A stretch of 64,000 nt of DNA, taken from positions 51,195,959 through 51,259,958 of the forward strand of contig OZ021726.1 of NCBI GenBank assembly GCA_963978545.1, in the 5' to 3' direction. This document shows positions 38,008 through 46,979 of the stretch, in pieces; within the stretch, counting starts at the first letter, position 1; each line of letters opens with the position of its first letter. The stretch is from Linyphia triangularis (Eukaryota; Arthropoda; Arachnida; Araneae; Linyphiidae). The translations under genes and the position numbers were made by a program. The notes below the pieces were generated by a model. The model was not told the DNA's origin, did not search any database, and saw nothing but the letters and a program-made list of their open reading frames with translations.

Positions 38008-38445
38008 CCCTTTCAGTTTGAACTTAAAGAAACTTTTCTAAATGTGGACTTTATTAACCTTGTTAAAATTAGAGAACTGATTCCAGAAATGTGTGAAACA
38101 ATTAAAGAATCTCACCTGTCTATTTTGAAAACTAAAATACTTGCTGAACATGTTCAATTTGTTAATGTACCTCCTAATGTCGACTTATTTCATGAATTTG
38201 TCACTACATTACAGTATGAAATTGAAAAAAATGTTTTAAAATTGTTTCACTGCAATGCTTGTACTTTTGACGACCCCTCGCAAGGAAACCATACCTGTAT
38301 GACTACTTCATTGAAAGATCAATCTTGGTGTGTTGGAGACGACGCAATTTTTGTACTCAATGTAAAAAATGTAATTGAAAATGTAAAAATGTTATTCACT
38401 TATTTGATGAAGATTTCTTCAAAGCCATTTCTTGGAGTGTTTTGA
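38008..38445 (+). pseudogene. In-frame continuation beyond the AlkB-gene stop
   Basis: The reading frame of the AlkB-like gene stays open for 145 codons after its TAA, with no ATG until 38089. This suggests either a single nonsense mutation in a longer gene or a separate short gene starting at 38089. The sequence includes a possible zinc-binding knuckle, CNAC then HTC, at about 38250-38300, with FDDPSQGNHTC. I do not recognise the family with certainty. AATAAA at 38509-38514 ends the transcription unit. Confidence 0.6.
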
Positions 38446-38576
38446 ATGATCATTTAAAATTCTAAATAGTTGTTTATAAAATGTCTTTGAAACTTTATAA
38501 TGATTATAAATAAAATGTATTTTATTAAAAAAAAATGTGTCTGTGTGATTTCAATAATTGAACAGTTTTAACAACA
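38446..38576. terminator. Convergent 3' ends of the two Polinton gene blocks
   Basis: The plus-strand AATAAA (38509-38514) lies here. The minus-strand AATAAA lies at about 38585-38580 within the last codons of the adjacent minus-strand gene. The gap is only ~130 bp, so opposing transcripts probably end in the same short interval. Confidence 0.65.
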
Positions 38577-39234
38577 CTATTTTATTGTATAAGGTTCCCA
38601 CTTTATAGCATTTTTTACATTTCGTTTCACCTTTCCTCGAACATTTTTCACAGGTGGCTTGAACAAATTTTTATTTCTAATAAACTGCATTGGAACATTT
38701 AAATCTTGTAATGCTGTATCATATATACTTTTGTGAGGTAGCACTTTTCTAGAATTATATAAATATTGGAAGAAATCGACAATATTCGTATTTGGTATTT
38801 TTTCTCCGTGCAACAAGATTTCTCCTGTCTTGTTCCACGATATGACATTGGGTTGGTTCTATGATGGTAAGTACATGTTCAGCTTTCCGACGCATTGTTT
38901 TGGATAATGAAGATAATATAAGTTCTTGATAATTATTCTCTTTTTCAACTTTTACTTTTACAGATTCTTCAACATTCTTATTACTTTCAGGTTTCTCAAT
39001 ATCTGATACTTCTTCATTTTTCTTTTCATATGTTGAGCGCGAGTTGTTAAATTCTTGTAGATTTAAACTTTTCTTTAGTAGTTCTTGATAGCGAACTAAT
39101 TTCTCATGATCAGGTAGATCACTATTTAAAATTTGTATCATAGCTTTGTCTAATTCACTAAGTGTTTTATGAGACACTGTATGTTTAGTAACCAATTCCT
39201 CTGGTATAAGAGCAAATTTCTTAATTTGAGCCAT
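38577..39234 (-). pseudogene. Uncharacterised Maverick protein, frameshifted
   Basis: The N-terminal 140 or so residues are read from ATG 39234 and the C-terminal part in another frame ending at 38577. The frames overlap at 38755-38816, and the shift lies in an A-rich stretch near 38800-38830. The N-terminus is acidic/basic and probably helical with a charged linker. The C-terminal part has GEKIPNTNI and FIRNK, a stretch I associate with a conserved uncharacterised Polinton gene (perhaps the one termed PX; not certain). Its start overlaps the preceding gene by 14 nt. A decayed relative occurs in both arms of the giant palindrome, where the GEKIPN-FIRNK stretch is the best preserved part. Confidence 0.75.
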
Positions 39235-39550
39235 GAAATAATGTAGTTAGAACACTCAAGGCAGCGGGGATAAGTACGTTAAGGAAACCTCCTTTCTGCA
39301 AAAATTTTTTACGCTTTTTTAATAAGGACTCTTTACTATTACTCAAATGACGTAATATCTTCTTATGTTTAGAGAGCACTTTCTTTTGCTGTGCACTTAA
39401 TGCAATATTTCCGTTCAATGTGTTAATACAACAATCGCATATTGCTTTTATACACTGATTATTGAGTTTACTCAATAATGCTTTCCGTAACTTTAACGGG
39501 CAGATTTGTAGCAATCGTAATTGATTTAGTTGTTCCTTCTTAAGTGTCAT
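39221..39550 (-). CDS. Small basic Maverick protein with hydrophobic tail
   Basis: 109 residues from ATG 39550. The first ~85 residues are rich in lysine and leucine and carry two cysteine pairs (CDCC and nearby). A lysine-rich stretch is followed by QKGGFLNVLIPAALSVLTTLF, a glycine-glycine then hydrophobic segment near the C-terminus. A GG-hydrophobic tail of this type is conserved in Polintons. By analogy with small adenovirus virion proteins it might be membrane-active or bind DNA, but this is inference. A TATAAAAG box (minus strand, 39591-39584) lies ~35 nt upstream of the ATG, inside the end of the ATPase gene. Confidence 0.8.
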   Translation of the reverse strand: MTLKKEQLNQLRLLQICPLKLRKALLSKLNNQCIKAICDCCINTLNGNIALSAQQKKVLSKHKKILRHLSNSKESLLKKRKKFLQKGGFLNVLIPAALSVLTTLFHGSN

Positions 39551-39583
39551 CTTGTCAAATGATATTTTTCTTACAGGTCATTC

Positions 39584-39591
39584 TCTTTTAT
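39584..39591 (-). promoter_or_regulatory. TATA box for the small basic protein
   Basis: TATAAAAG on the minus strand, 33-41 nt before the ATG at 39550, overlapping the stop region of the upstream ATPase gene. Confidence 0.5.
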
Positions 39592-39592
39592 A

Positions 39593-40210
39593 TCATTTAA
39601 ATTGGTACACAAGCTGTGTTTGATTTGGTAAAATTTTGGTGCGTAGACGTAACTCCTCGGGTGTTTCTGCACGCAAATCTATAAATAGATAGGAATAGGG
39701 TTTTTTTGTAGCATCGTCAAATACCTCTTGAAACAACTTTACGTATCTAGGAAATAGCTGCCTTCCGAGGTGTGAGATTTGGCTCAAATCTCGCCTATTT
39801 TTACATAGTACCAAGTAAAGTGCGTTTAATGTAATATCACGCATTTCTTTCCCCTTGTAGAAAAAATTCTGTGTTATGAAGATAACACTCAGGTTTAAAT
39901 GATGACTGCCTTTTGTAAAAAGATCAGTTAAATGACAGTTAGCATTTGACATCAAATCATCTATTACAAATAGTGTATTCTCCCCAAAAAATTCTTTAAA
40001 TGTGGCTGGTAGACCTTCTATAAATGTTGCATTTTCAATGTCGTCATATAAAGGTTGATGTATTCCGTAAAACCAAACCACCTTATCGGGGGTGATTGAA
40101 AACATCTCCTGCTTTTCACTTATCAAATCTCGCACAAAATAGCTTTTACCGCAACCAGTTGGACCGGCAATTACCATTGTAAAAGGGTGTTGTAACTTTG
40201 GAAATTCCAT
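39593..40210 (-). CDS. Genome-packaging ATPase (FtsK/HerA type)
   Basis: 205 residues from the first ATG, 40210; an upstream open stretch would need a TTG start. Walker A is AGPTGCGKS (residues 15-23). Walker B is LFVIDD (about 80-85). FITQN (about 127-131) matches the sensor-like strand of this ATPase class. The protein drives viral DNA into preformed capsids in Polintons and related double jelly-roll viruses. Length is normal and the frame is intact. It follows the protease gene with a 45-nt gap that holds a TATTTAAA element (minus strand, about 40250-40241). Confidence 0.93.
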   Translation of the reverse strand: MEFPKLQHPFTMVIAGPTGCGKSYFVRDLISEKQEMFSITPDKVVWFYGIHQPLYDDIENATFIEGLPATFKEFFGENTLFVIDDLMSNANCHLTDLFTKGSHHLNLSVIFITQNFFYKGKEMRDITLNALYLVLCKNRRDLSQISHLGRQLFPRYVKLFQEVFDDATKKPYSYLFIDLRAETPEELRLRTKILPNQTQLVYQFK

Positions 40211-40240
40211 GTTGAATGAGATACGAGACAAAGTGTTACT

Positions 40241-40250
40241 GTTTAAATAC
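40241..40250 (-). promoter_or_regulatory. TATA-like element for the ATPase gene
   Basis: GTATTTAAAC on the minus strand, ~31-40 nt upstream of ATG 40210. It also follows the AATAAA that overlaps the protease stop codon, so one transcript may end and the next begin within this 45-nt gap. Confidence 0.45.
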
Positions 40251-40255
40251 TTTCT

Positions 40256-40732
40256 TTATTGATAAAATGGTGCTACAATTCTAAAGTGTTTGGTTACAAA
40301 ATAATGCACTTTGATATCATTACATAGCTGATTGGGTACAAAAGATAAGAGGATATCGTTCAGAGAACGTCCATTACATTTTGAATATAGATAAAAAATA
40401 CAGTATTGTCCACATACGGAACTCGCATTAGATTGAAGTATCATGGGATTAAACTCTACATGTTGATAATTTTTAACATAACTTGAAATTTTTCCAGTAA
40501 AATATGAGGGCGGGTTTCCGAACGAGTCAAAGAAGCAAATTTTTGTAGGCGAATCTATATAGAAAGCTACCCAATGACTACCTTCTTGATCAGACTTGTC
40601 AGTGTTGGCAATAAAACAGGCTGGAAAGTTTCGAATAGACGAGGGTAATCGATCACTTGAGAAAACGCCCAAGAATATATTCATCGTTTTTGCATTTCCA
40701 GAAAGAATTCTGGTTATTTGTAAGGTATCCAT
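40256..40732 (-). CDS. Adenain-like capsid maturation cysteine protease
   Basis: 158 residues from ATG 40732. The catalytic set of the adenovirus-protease (C5/Ulp1-like) fold is in order: GSHWV (His53), FFDSFG (Asp69), LQSNASS (Gln100) and VCGQYC (Cys107). It would cut virion precursor proteins during assembly. Its start overlaps the major capsid gene's stop by one nucleotide (TAATG). The stop codon is embedded in CAATAAAG, so a polyadenylation signal coincides with the end of the frame. Intact and of usual length. Confidence 0.93.
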   Translation of the reverse strand: MDTLQITRILSGNAKTMNIFLGVFSSDRLPSSIRNFPACFIANTDKSDQEGSHWVAFYIDSPTKICFFDSFGNPPSYFTGKISSYVKNYQHVEFNPMILQSNASSVCGQYCIFYLYSKCNGRSLNDILLSFVPNQLCNDIKVHYFVTKHFRIVAPFYQ

Positions 40733-42039
40733 TAATTCGGAAAGTCACAGACAACGTGACGTGGTTTTGATATTTCAATCACGTTTTGAAACTCTGCGTA
40801 AATGAGAACGGATAATGTCTCCGAAATAGCTTCGGAAAATTTAATTACCACACGTAAATTTCCCTGGTGTTGTAGATTAAAATGTTCTCCGTCGCAAAGA
40901 TCAGGACTTAGATCAAATGCGTAAAGTACATGTCCTCTGGCATATTCTTCTTGAGATAAGTAAATTCCCTTATCTTGATTAAATCCCAAGAATAAACTGT
41001 GATAGGCGCGAACGTAGTTGTTAGAACCGAAATTGAGTTCTAACGGTTTAGAAGGAACAGGTTGTCCGTCTACGTAGATGGATACAAAGTTTGCGTTAAA
41101 GTGAGAAAATAGGAACGGGTTCTTTGAATATTGTCCATTCATTGCTGCATTTCCTAAACAGGTTAATATCACGCGCTTTGGCATGAGTCCAAGAAACACA
41201 TTATCTTGTAAAAAGGACCAACTGCCCTTGGCAATACTAAAAGTTTTGCAAATCACACGATCTATTGGATATTTGCAGGACGTCTTCTCTAAAGCTTTGG
41301 CATGTGCGATGGCAACAGCAGGGCTCACCTTCACTTTTCTTATAAACATAGAAGCATGTTCTAGAACTATCTTATAATCACCATCCTGTTTGGTTGAAAT
41401 TAAGCAAAATGACGATTTGCTGCGTATCATTTTAATTTTGATATCTACCAAGTTGATCATGAGACGATTCTGCTGGAAAATGTCGTAGTGAAGTTGACCA
41501 ATCATGTCTACGGTTCGACTGTCTTTGATAAGATTGTAGCGCGTCTTCATTCCGGCATCAGCACTTGCATGTAAGGGGTCTATAATATCAGGTTGGGTAT
41601 CTTTGTAGAATCCTTCACAGGTAAGTAGACTTTTCTTGGCGTCTTCTCCATAATTTAACAATGTCTCTATATAGGCTCTAAAAGGATAGGTGTTGCTTGC
41701 AGATGAGATATTTCTTTCATTTAAACTAACGTCCACTTGACTGAATAGCGAGTGTAGGAAAAGGTTTATGGGAGCAACAGGTTCATTTTCTGGCAGTTTG
41801 GAACCGTCTGATTTTGCCACTTTCACTTTAACATGTAAATAGGATGCAGCTAAGTCCACATATTCTTCACCACTCCCCGATATCGTGAACTCGATCGGTC
41901 CACCATCACGAACACTTGAAAGGGGATGAAATTCTACAAATTGCCCTTTTTCGATAACGGTTTGTGTAGGGGGAATTGCAAATAAATCCAATTCCGACTT
42001 TACGCAAGGGGGAGAGTCTTTGTAGATGAAGGATGCCAT
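40732..42039 (-). CDS. Major capsid protein, double jelly-roll
   Basis: 435 residues from ATG 42039 (MASFIYKDSP). The frame runs a few codons further upstream only with a GTG start. Recognisable Polinton capsid landmarks are SELDLFAIPPTQT near the N-terminus, PIEFTISGSGEEYVDLAAS, then NLFLHSLFSQVDVSLNERN and YPFRAYIETLLNYG. The predicted product is all-beta and would form pseudo-hexameric trimers of the virion shell. The start codon overlaps the upstream gene's stop in TAATG, and the stop overlaps the protease start in the same way. Frame intact. Confidence 0.93.
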   Translation of the reverse strand: MASFIYKDSPPCVKSELDLFAIPPTQTVIEKGQFVEFHPLSSVRDGGPIEFTISGSGEEYVDLAASYLHVKVKVAKSDGSKLPENEPVAPINLFLHSLFSQVDVSLNERNISSASNTYPFRAYIETLLNYGEDAKKSLLTCEGFYKDTQPDIIDPLHASADAGMKTRYNLIKDSRTVDMIGQLHYDIFQQNRLMINLVDIKIKMIRSKSSFCLISTKQDGDYKIVLEHASMFIRKVKVSPAVAIAHAKALEKTSCKYPIDRVICKTFSIAKGSWSFLQDNVFLGLMPKRVILTCLGNAAMNGQYSKNPFLFSHFNANFVSIYVDGQPVPSKPLELNFGSNNYVRAYHSLFLGFNQDKGIYLSQEEYARGHVLYAFDLSPDLCDGEHFNLQHQGNLRVVIKFSEAISETLSVLIYAEFQNVIEISKPRHVVCDFPN

Positions 42040-42461
42040 TAGGAGAAAATATCTCGTGCTGCACACTTCTTCTTGGTTAAACGTGGAATGATAGACTTCT
42101 TCTTCTGTTTACGCTTTTTATGCTTTTTCCCGCTACCAATCATAGTTTTAACTCGAGTGGCGGCTTCATCTGTTAACACATTTCCGGCTTCTTTGAGCCT
42201 TCGTTTGGCGGCTATTTTAAAATCTTGACCTTGAGAAATGTCATTCATTAGGTTTACACCGCTGTGAAACATTTGTTTCCCAATAGCTTTAGCACCCGAT
42301 TTTAGAAGCGGTGCTGCAGCACGAAAAAATGATCTAAATAAACCTCCTAGTCCATATCCTCTCTGATAAGAACTTCCCTGATAATAATTCAAACCACCTC
42401 CTGTTTGCTGTACATAATAATCTTCAAAAGATTTTTGACAGCACTGGTAAGGAACATACAT
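42039..42461 (-). CDS. Small basic glycine-rich virion protein
   Basis: 140 residues from ATG 42461. The N-terminal third is rich in tyrosine and glycine (TGGGLNYYQGSSYQRGYG), followed by LGGLFRSFFRAAAPLLKSG, a possibly amphipathic segment. The C-terminus is a strongly basic tail (SGKKHKKRKQKKK). A protein of this character precedes the major capsid gene in many Polintons. The basic tail suggests a DNA-condensing core protein, analogous to adenovirus core proteins, but that is inference. Both ends overlap neighbours by one nucleotide (TAATG). Confidence 0.82.
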   Translation of the reverse strand: MYVPYQCCQKSFEDYYVQQTGGGLNYYQGSSYQRGYGLGGLFRSFFRAAAPLLKSGAKAIGKQMFHSGVNLMNDISQGQDFKIAAKRRLKEAGNVLTDEAATRVKTMIGSGKKHKKRKQKKKSIIPRLTKKKCAARDIFS

Positions 42462-43204
42462 TATGAGAGAGATTTCTGTCGAAAGTGTAACTTCACGTAC
42501 GAGCGTCCACGTTCAAATGGCGTTAAACACCCCGAGTGTGTCCTTATAACGATTTCCAAAGTCTCAATAAATTTCCGGTTAACAGGTAAGTAGTGTGGTC
42601 TACCATATTGTTCGCTAATCATCTCACCGTCTTGACCTCTTACTCTAACAACTTGAAGGAGAGGTGCTAAAACATCTCCTACAATTTTCGGTTCTACTAT
42701 ATCCGTATAAATCATCAATACGCGATAATGTGCAGAGGGGTCAGCTACGAATGGACCAACAACAGTTGTTTCTATACTTGCGTCAAACGAAGTTATTTCC
42801 ATAGGTTCGAATCCAAGCATTTCAGCAAGTCCTTGATATAATATGAGTTTCGCATTATTTTTTACAGTTATCTGAACACGCTTCGTGACAGCATTATAAC
42901 TTGTAACAATTTTATCATCGTGTTCTTTCACATAAATAGCCTTTAAAATATCAGGAACCGTCTCGTAACAACCCGGAGGTAATCTTCTTCCTACCTCTAA
43001 CTTTCCATTCGTCTCAAATCCAATCAAATTATTTGGATGATTCACATTACACCAAGTATGTGGGTATAAAAACTCTACCATTCCAACTTCCCATTCTCCT
43101 TTCAATTCAATTGGAACGGATAGACGAGTGATAAAATGAGAAATTTTATTCTCGGGAAAATATGACATGGAACTGTCCGAAATGAGTGTTATGTAGAAAC
43201 TCAT
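42461..43204 (-). CDS. Minor capsid (penton-type, single jelly-roll) protein
   Basis: 247 residues from ATG 43204 (MSFYITLISDSSMSYFPENK). A longer reading exists only with a GTG start and overlaps the integrase gene. Landmarks of Polinton penton homologues are the MSFY start, LKGEWEVGMVEFLYPHTWCNV, a central beta-rich region and a C-terminal KLHFR. It should form pentamers at the capsid vertices. A TATAAATA (minus strand, 43247-43239) lies ~35 nt before the ATG. The stop overlaps the next gene's start (TAATG). Frame intact. Confidence 0.9.
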   Translation of the reverse strand: MSFYITLISDSSMSYFPENKISHFITRLSVPIELKGEWEVGMVEFLYPHTWCNVNHPNNLIGFETNGKLEVGRRLPPGCYETVPDILKAIYVKEHDDKIVTSYNAVTKRVQITVKNNAKLILYQGLAEMLGFEPMEITSFDASIETTVVGPFVADPSAHYRVLMIYTDIVEPKIVGDVLAPLLQVVRVRGQDGEMISEQYGRPHYLPVNRKFIETLEIVIRTHSGCLTPFERGRSYVKLHFRQKSLS

Positions 43205-43238
43205 GATGACAAATGAGTCTTGAAACATGTGTAAGCAA

Positions 43239-43247
43239 TATTTATAG
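43239..43247 (-). promoter_or_regulatory. TATA box for the capsid gene cluster
   Basis: CTATAAATA on the minus strand, 35-43 nt upstream of the penton ATG and overlapping the integrase stop region. It is a plausible promoter for one mRNA covering penton, basic protein, capsid and protease. Confidence 0.5.
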
Positions 43248-44282
43248 GGATAGCAAGTTAGAAGCGGGAATCCATTGATTAAACTTGTTTGGGTATCCAC
43301 GATATTTTACAAAATATTCCATTTTATTTTTCCTCGTGCGTTTTCTTAAAACCTTCTCAATTGGAAATTCTTCTTTCATTGTAACTTTTTGTAACTCTTG
43401 TACATAAAACGTTCCTTGTATCAATTCTCCTAATAAATCCTTCACTCTGTACTCTGCAGGTTGTCTCTTGACGCATTCACTAATAACAAACAATTCTTCC
43501 GTCCAATTTGTTTCATACCCCTTTTCAAAGGTTAATTTCTTCTTTGAAATGCGAACCACGTCATCTACATTAAATACACACTTGGGTTTAGGTAAATTCT
43601 TCATATCTCCATAGAGGGTATGCCAAACGTCCTGTTCATTTTGTGCGTTCACTTCTACTGGAGCTCGCTTGATACTTCTATGATAAGTGTGATTATAACT
43701 TTTCACTAAATCTTGTAAAACGTCAATGAATTTATGCGTATTTTTAGCTGTAAAGTACTTCCACATTTTAGTTTTAATACTTCTATTCCAACGCTCCAAT
43801 GGATGCTTTCGAGGAGTTAAATGTTGTGAAAAACCTTATCCCCTTCTTTTTTAAAAAGGTTTGAAAGATCTTATTCTTAAATTCAGTTCCCTGATCAGTT
43901 TGAAGCGATTTTGGAGTACGTTCATTTAATATTATTTGAAAGGCTTTAACGATATCTACACCCCTCTTTTGTTTCAAAGGCACTAGCCACCCAAATTTTG
44001 ATAGTATATCGATAACACTCAAAATGTATTTATAACCATCATTAAACTTTTGTAAACTTGTCATATCCACTAAATCGGCTTGCCATTGTTGATCTATTGA
44101 ATGCACTATCACACGATTCGTAGGAAATTTATGTCGAATGGGTTTGTGTAGGGTGTACGCATCCACCCCCTTCAGCCATTTCTGTATCGTTTCTTGGGAA
44201 CTCTTCCACTTGCAGCATGGAATAACGCATTTACACCACCAAAACTTCCTACGTGTGCGAGGTCTTGATACGTCGCGTTCAT
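43242..44282 (-). pseudogene. INT: Retrovirus-like integrase with chromo-like C-terminus, broken
   Basis: The integrase joins element ends to host DNA, producing the 6-bp duplication. The best start is ATG 44282 (MNATYQDLA), in a different frame from most of the core. Breaks: a frameshift near 44195-44215, and a second near 43795-43805 directly before the catalytic glutamate. The core shows DDE residues at QADLVD (about 44065-44090) and QTDQGTEF (about 43882-43905); the glutamate lies in LERWNR in the other frame. The C-terminal ~60 residues (EEFPIEKVLRKR, YFVKYRGYPNKFNQW) match a chromodomain-like module, common in Polinton integrases and thought to guide chromatin targeting. No single open product can be made as the sequence stands. 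Confidence 0.92.
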
Positions 44283-44704
44283 TACAGCAAGAAATTTTAT
44301 TAAATCTAATCTGTATCCAAAGTTGAAACATTTTCACATTGAGATAGACAAATTTCCGGTTTCATTAAGACGAAGAGTAAAATCAATAGTCAATCGATCA
44401 CTATCAGTAATAAAATAAATTATTGCAAAAATTATTAGAATTCCGAAATATATACAAGAGCTAACAGCAACTTCACTTAACACTTCCATCTCTACAACTG
44501 ACACAAATGTGTTGATACATTTGCTTATAAATAGTATGGCTTAGTGGCTCAGTTGTCAAATCGACAGACAACTGAGCCACTAAGACATTTTATCATGCAG
44601 GTTCGAACCCCGGTTCCGGTGGAAGAAATATAGGAAAAACAATTCTGAACGTTATATTTTCATTCCATTCCATTTCACTAGATGGCGTTACTAGTATTCC
44701 CATA
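44283..44704. other. Integrase upstream interval with a rearranged tRNA-like sequence
   Basis: Non-coding. It contains the palindromic tRNA-like segment at 44540-44612 and the promoter region expected for the integrase. The sequence tctagtggcg-like near 44680 leads into the right terminal repeat. Confidence 0.4.
44540..44612 (+). repeat. tRNA-like SINE fragment with internal palindrome
   Basis: cttagtggctcagttgtc (44540-44557) and its exact reverse complement (44567-44584) form an 18-bp stem with a 9-nt loop. Shortly after comes a perfect B-box-like gcaggttcgaacccc (44598-44612). The left arm resembles a tRNA A box. The whole looks like a tRNA-derived sequence whose anticodon region was replaced by an inverted copy of its 5' end. 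Confidence 0.65.
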
Positions 44705-45185
44705 GTTAGATTTTTCAAACTAATGTGCTTATTTTTGTCACTAAATGGTAATATGATTAAGAAAATCCTTAAACTGTATTCCAATAAAACTCCATTTATA
44801 TAAAAACCTAGTTAAAATATATGCACTTTGCAAATCTCAAAATCATCTAATTAAAATGTCTCCACTATTAAATAATACAATTCGTCTTTTTACACAATCC
44901 CCGTTTGCGAAGACGCAATCTTAAATGACATCATTTCATATTACCTCCTACTGTAACACCCCGCAATGACCCCCAAACCTAATCTAGAATAGCGCCACCA
45001 CAAATCCCATGGCGCCACCCCAGCGCCACTGACACAGAACATCATCTAGTATAGCGCCACAATTCACAACGCCACACTAAATCCACAGCGCCACTGACAC
45101 AGAACCTCATCTAGTATAACGCCACCACAAATCCCATCGCGCCACCTCAGCGCCACTGACACAGAACCCCCATATTTACACTACT
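44705..45185. repeat. Polinton right terminal inverted repeat
   Basis: The reverse complement matches 29796-30126 and then a unit of the 183-bp repeat. The outer part contains tandem gcgccac-rich segments. It ends ...cactact at 45185. Confidence 0.88.
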
Positions 45186-45670
45186 GACGTCCTAGTGGAT
45201 ATGAAGTCATAATTTGTTTTATATCAAAGTTTTGAGCGGTGGCAACACTTTAGTTTTGGTTTCCAGTTAAATGGGGTTGAGTTGTTCTAGGGCTGCTTCT
45301 AAGTGAATAAGTTAGAGTTATAGATATTTTTACTAGTGACGTCACAATGGGTATGACGTCATAATTTGTTTTATATCAAAGTTTTGAGCGGTGGCAACAC
45401 TTTTTAGTTTGGTTCATCTTTCAGACGGGGTTGAGTTGTTCTAGGGCTGCTTCTAATTGAATAACTTAGAGTTATAAATATTTTTACTAGTGACGTCACA
45501 ATGGGTATGACGTCATAATTTGTTTTATATCAAAGTTTAGTTAGGTGGCAACACTTTTTAGTTTCGATTTACCTTTCAGGTGGAGTTGAGTTGTTTTAGG
45601 GCTGCTTCTAAACGAATAACTTAGAGTTATAGATATTTTTACTAGTGACGTCACAGTGGGTATGACGTCA
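45186..45670 (+). repeat. 154-155-bp tandem repeat, right of the Polinton
   Basis: Starts with the right GACGTC duplication (45186-45191). Units recur with gacgtc pairs 17 nt apart at about 45186/45203 (second site mutated to gaagtc), 45338/45355, 45492/45509 and 45647/45664. Each unit contains gtggcaacact and gagttgttctagggctgct. About three units are here and one is left of the element. Confidence 0.92.
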
Positions 45671-46299
45671 TTCCATGTTAAAATTTACGTTTTAAGTGGT
45701 AATAACACTGGATATATACCAAATTTAGTTTTCAGGTGTTGGCAACATCTTGTATCCTGATATAGCTAAGTCTCCTTTGATTGGTTGAAATAAAAGCTCG
45801 CTTCTGATTGGTTAGAATATGTCACGTGATTTCAAATGCTCTTCTCATTGACTATACAGTTTAGTAAGACAGTTTTCTATTAAGTTTAATGTAATTGCGG
45901 CACCATCTAGTGGTAGGAAGGAATATAAATTACACAGTTTATAACTTTTCATGCTTCACCATTAAAAACTTCAAATACATGCAAAGATAATATATTAACA
46001 CAAATGCGTAGAGTTTCGGATTGAGTTGATTTTTTTTTCTATAAGTGCTTGACACATTTAAACTAATGTTGAGAGATATAATCGCAAGACACTTTTAAGG
46101 AATCAGGTTTAATCAATGTTAGACACATAAAGTCTCATTATTTTCTCAATAACAGTATGAAATGTAAATATAAATTGAAATTTATGCGATAAAAAAATTT
46201 AAACTTTGCAACCTTAACGTGAAGATTTCTTTTACAGAGCTTAACATGTCATTAAAAAGTTTTTTTCTTTTATTGTCATAGTTTTTGAGGGATTGAATA
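45671..46299. other. Non-coding spacer between tandem repeat and palindrome
   Basis: AT-rich. It contains two nearby gattggtt (CCAAT-box-like when reversed) motifs at about 45780 and 45808. No gene. Confidence 0.4.
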
Positions 46300-46979
46300 C
46301 ACAACAAAAGAACTTAGACTAGAATTAATTTTTAATATTCAGCAACTGAAACCCATTATGGAAGTTAAAGCAGTGATTTTACAATTATTTTTAGGTTGAG
46401 TTAGTCTGACCCTGTTTAAGGAATTAGTAGTTGTAGTGTGTTCACACGTGAGTTTACAATACAATATTAGTAATATACATTTCCAAAAACGAAATATTTA
46501 TCACTTTGAATAGAAAAATGACGATTTTTTATTTATGTAAGTATTATTCTCAAATCAGTAAATTTTAAATGTACTATCCATATTTATTGAGGAATCTATA
46601 ATTTTTTTCTTCTTTTCAGAATGGTTTAGGAAAAACATTTCATTTTAGTCAGAACAATGTTTTCAAAGAGATGGAAATACATAACTTTTCGATATATCAA
46701 CCTTCAAATACTTTGAAATTGATTCTATTTGTTACAACCGGTTGTAATTTAAAGCTATACTGTACTATGCGAGCGATATTATATATCTTAGGTACATACT
46801 GTCTATGTTAAAATTTATATTACCAATAAACTTGTTAGAAATTAATATATCTAAGTTAGTTATATTAATCAGGATAGTTTTTATTGTACAATGATACTTA
46901 AGTTGATGAATGGCAACACAGAACTAGCTGCTAATGCTGAATAGATATGTGATAACTGATTTTGGATACTCTAATGTTT

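Noticed and set aside
38755..38816. Programmed frameshift in the 38577-39234 gene
   Set aside because: No clear slippery heptamer or downstream structure that I could identify; given the broken neighbours, mutation or an assembly error is simpler.
39593..40231. ATPase start at 40231
   Set aside because: It would need a TTG codon; ATG 40210 gives the usual short lead before Walker A.
42461..43300. Longer penton start at 43300
   Set aside because: It would need a GTG start, overlaps the integrase gene and adds residues before the MSFY start typical of the family.
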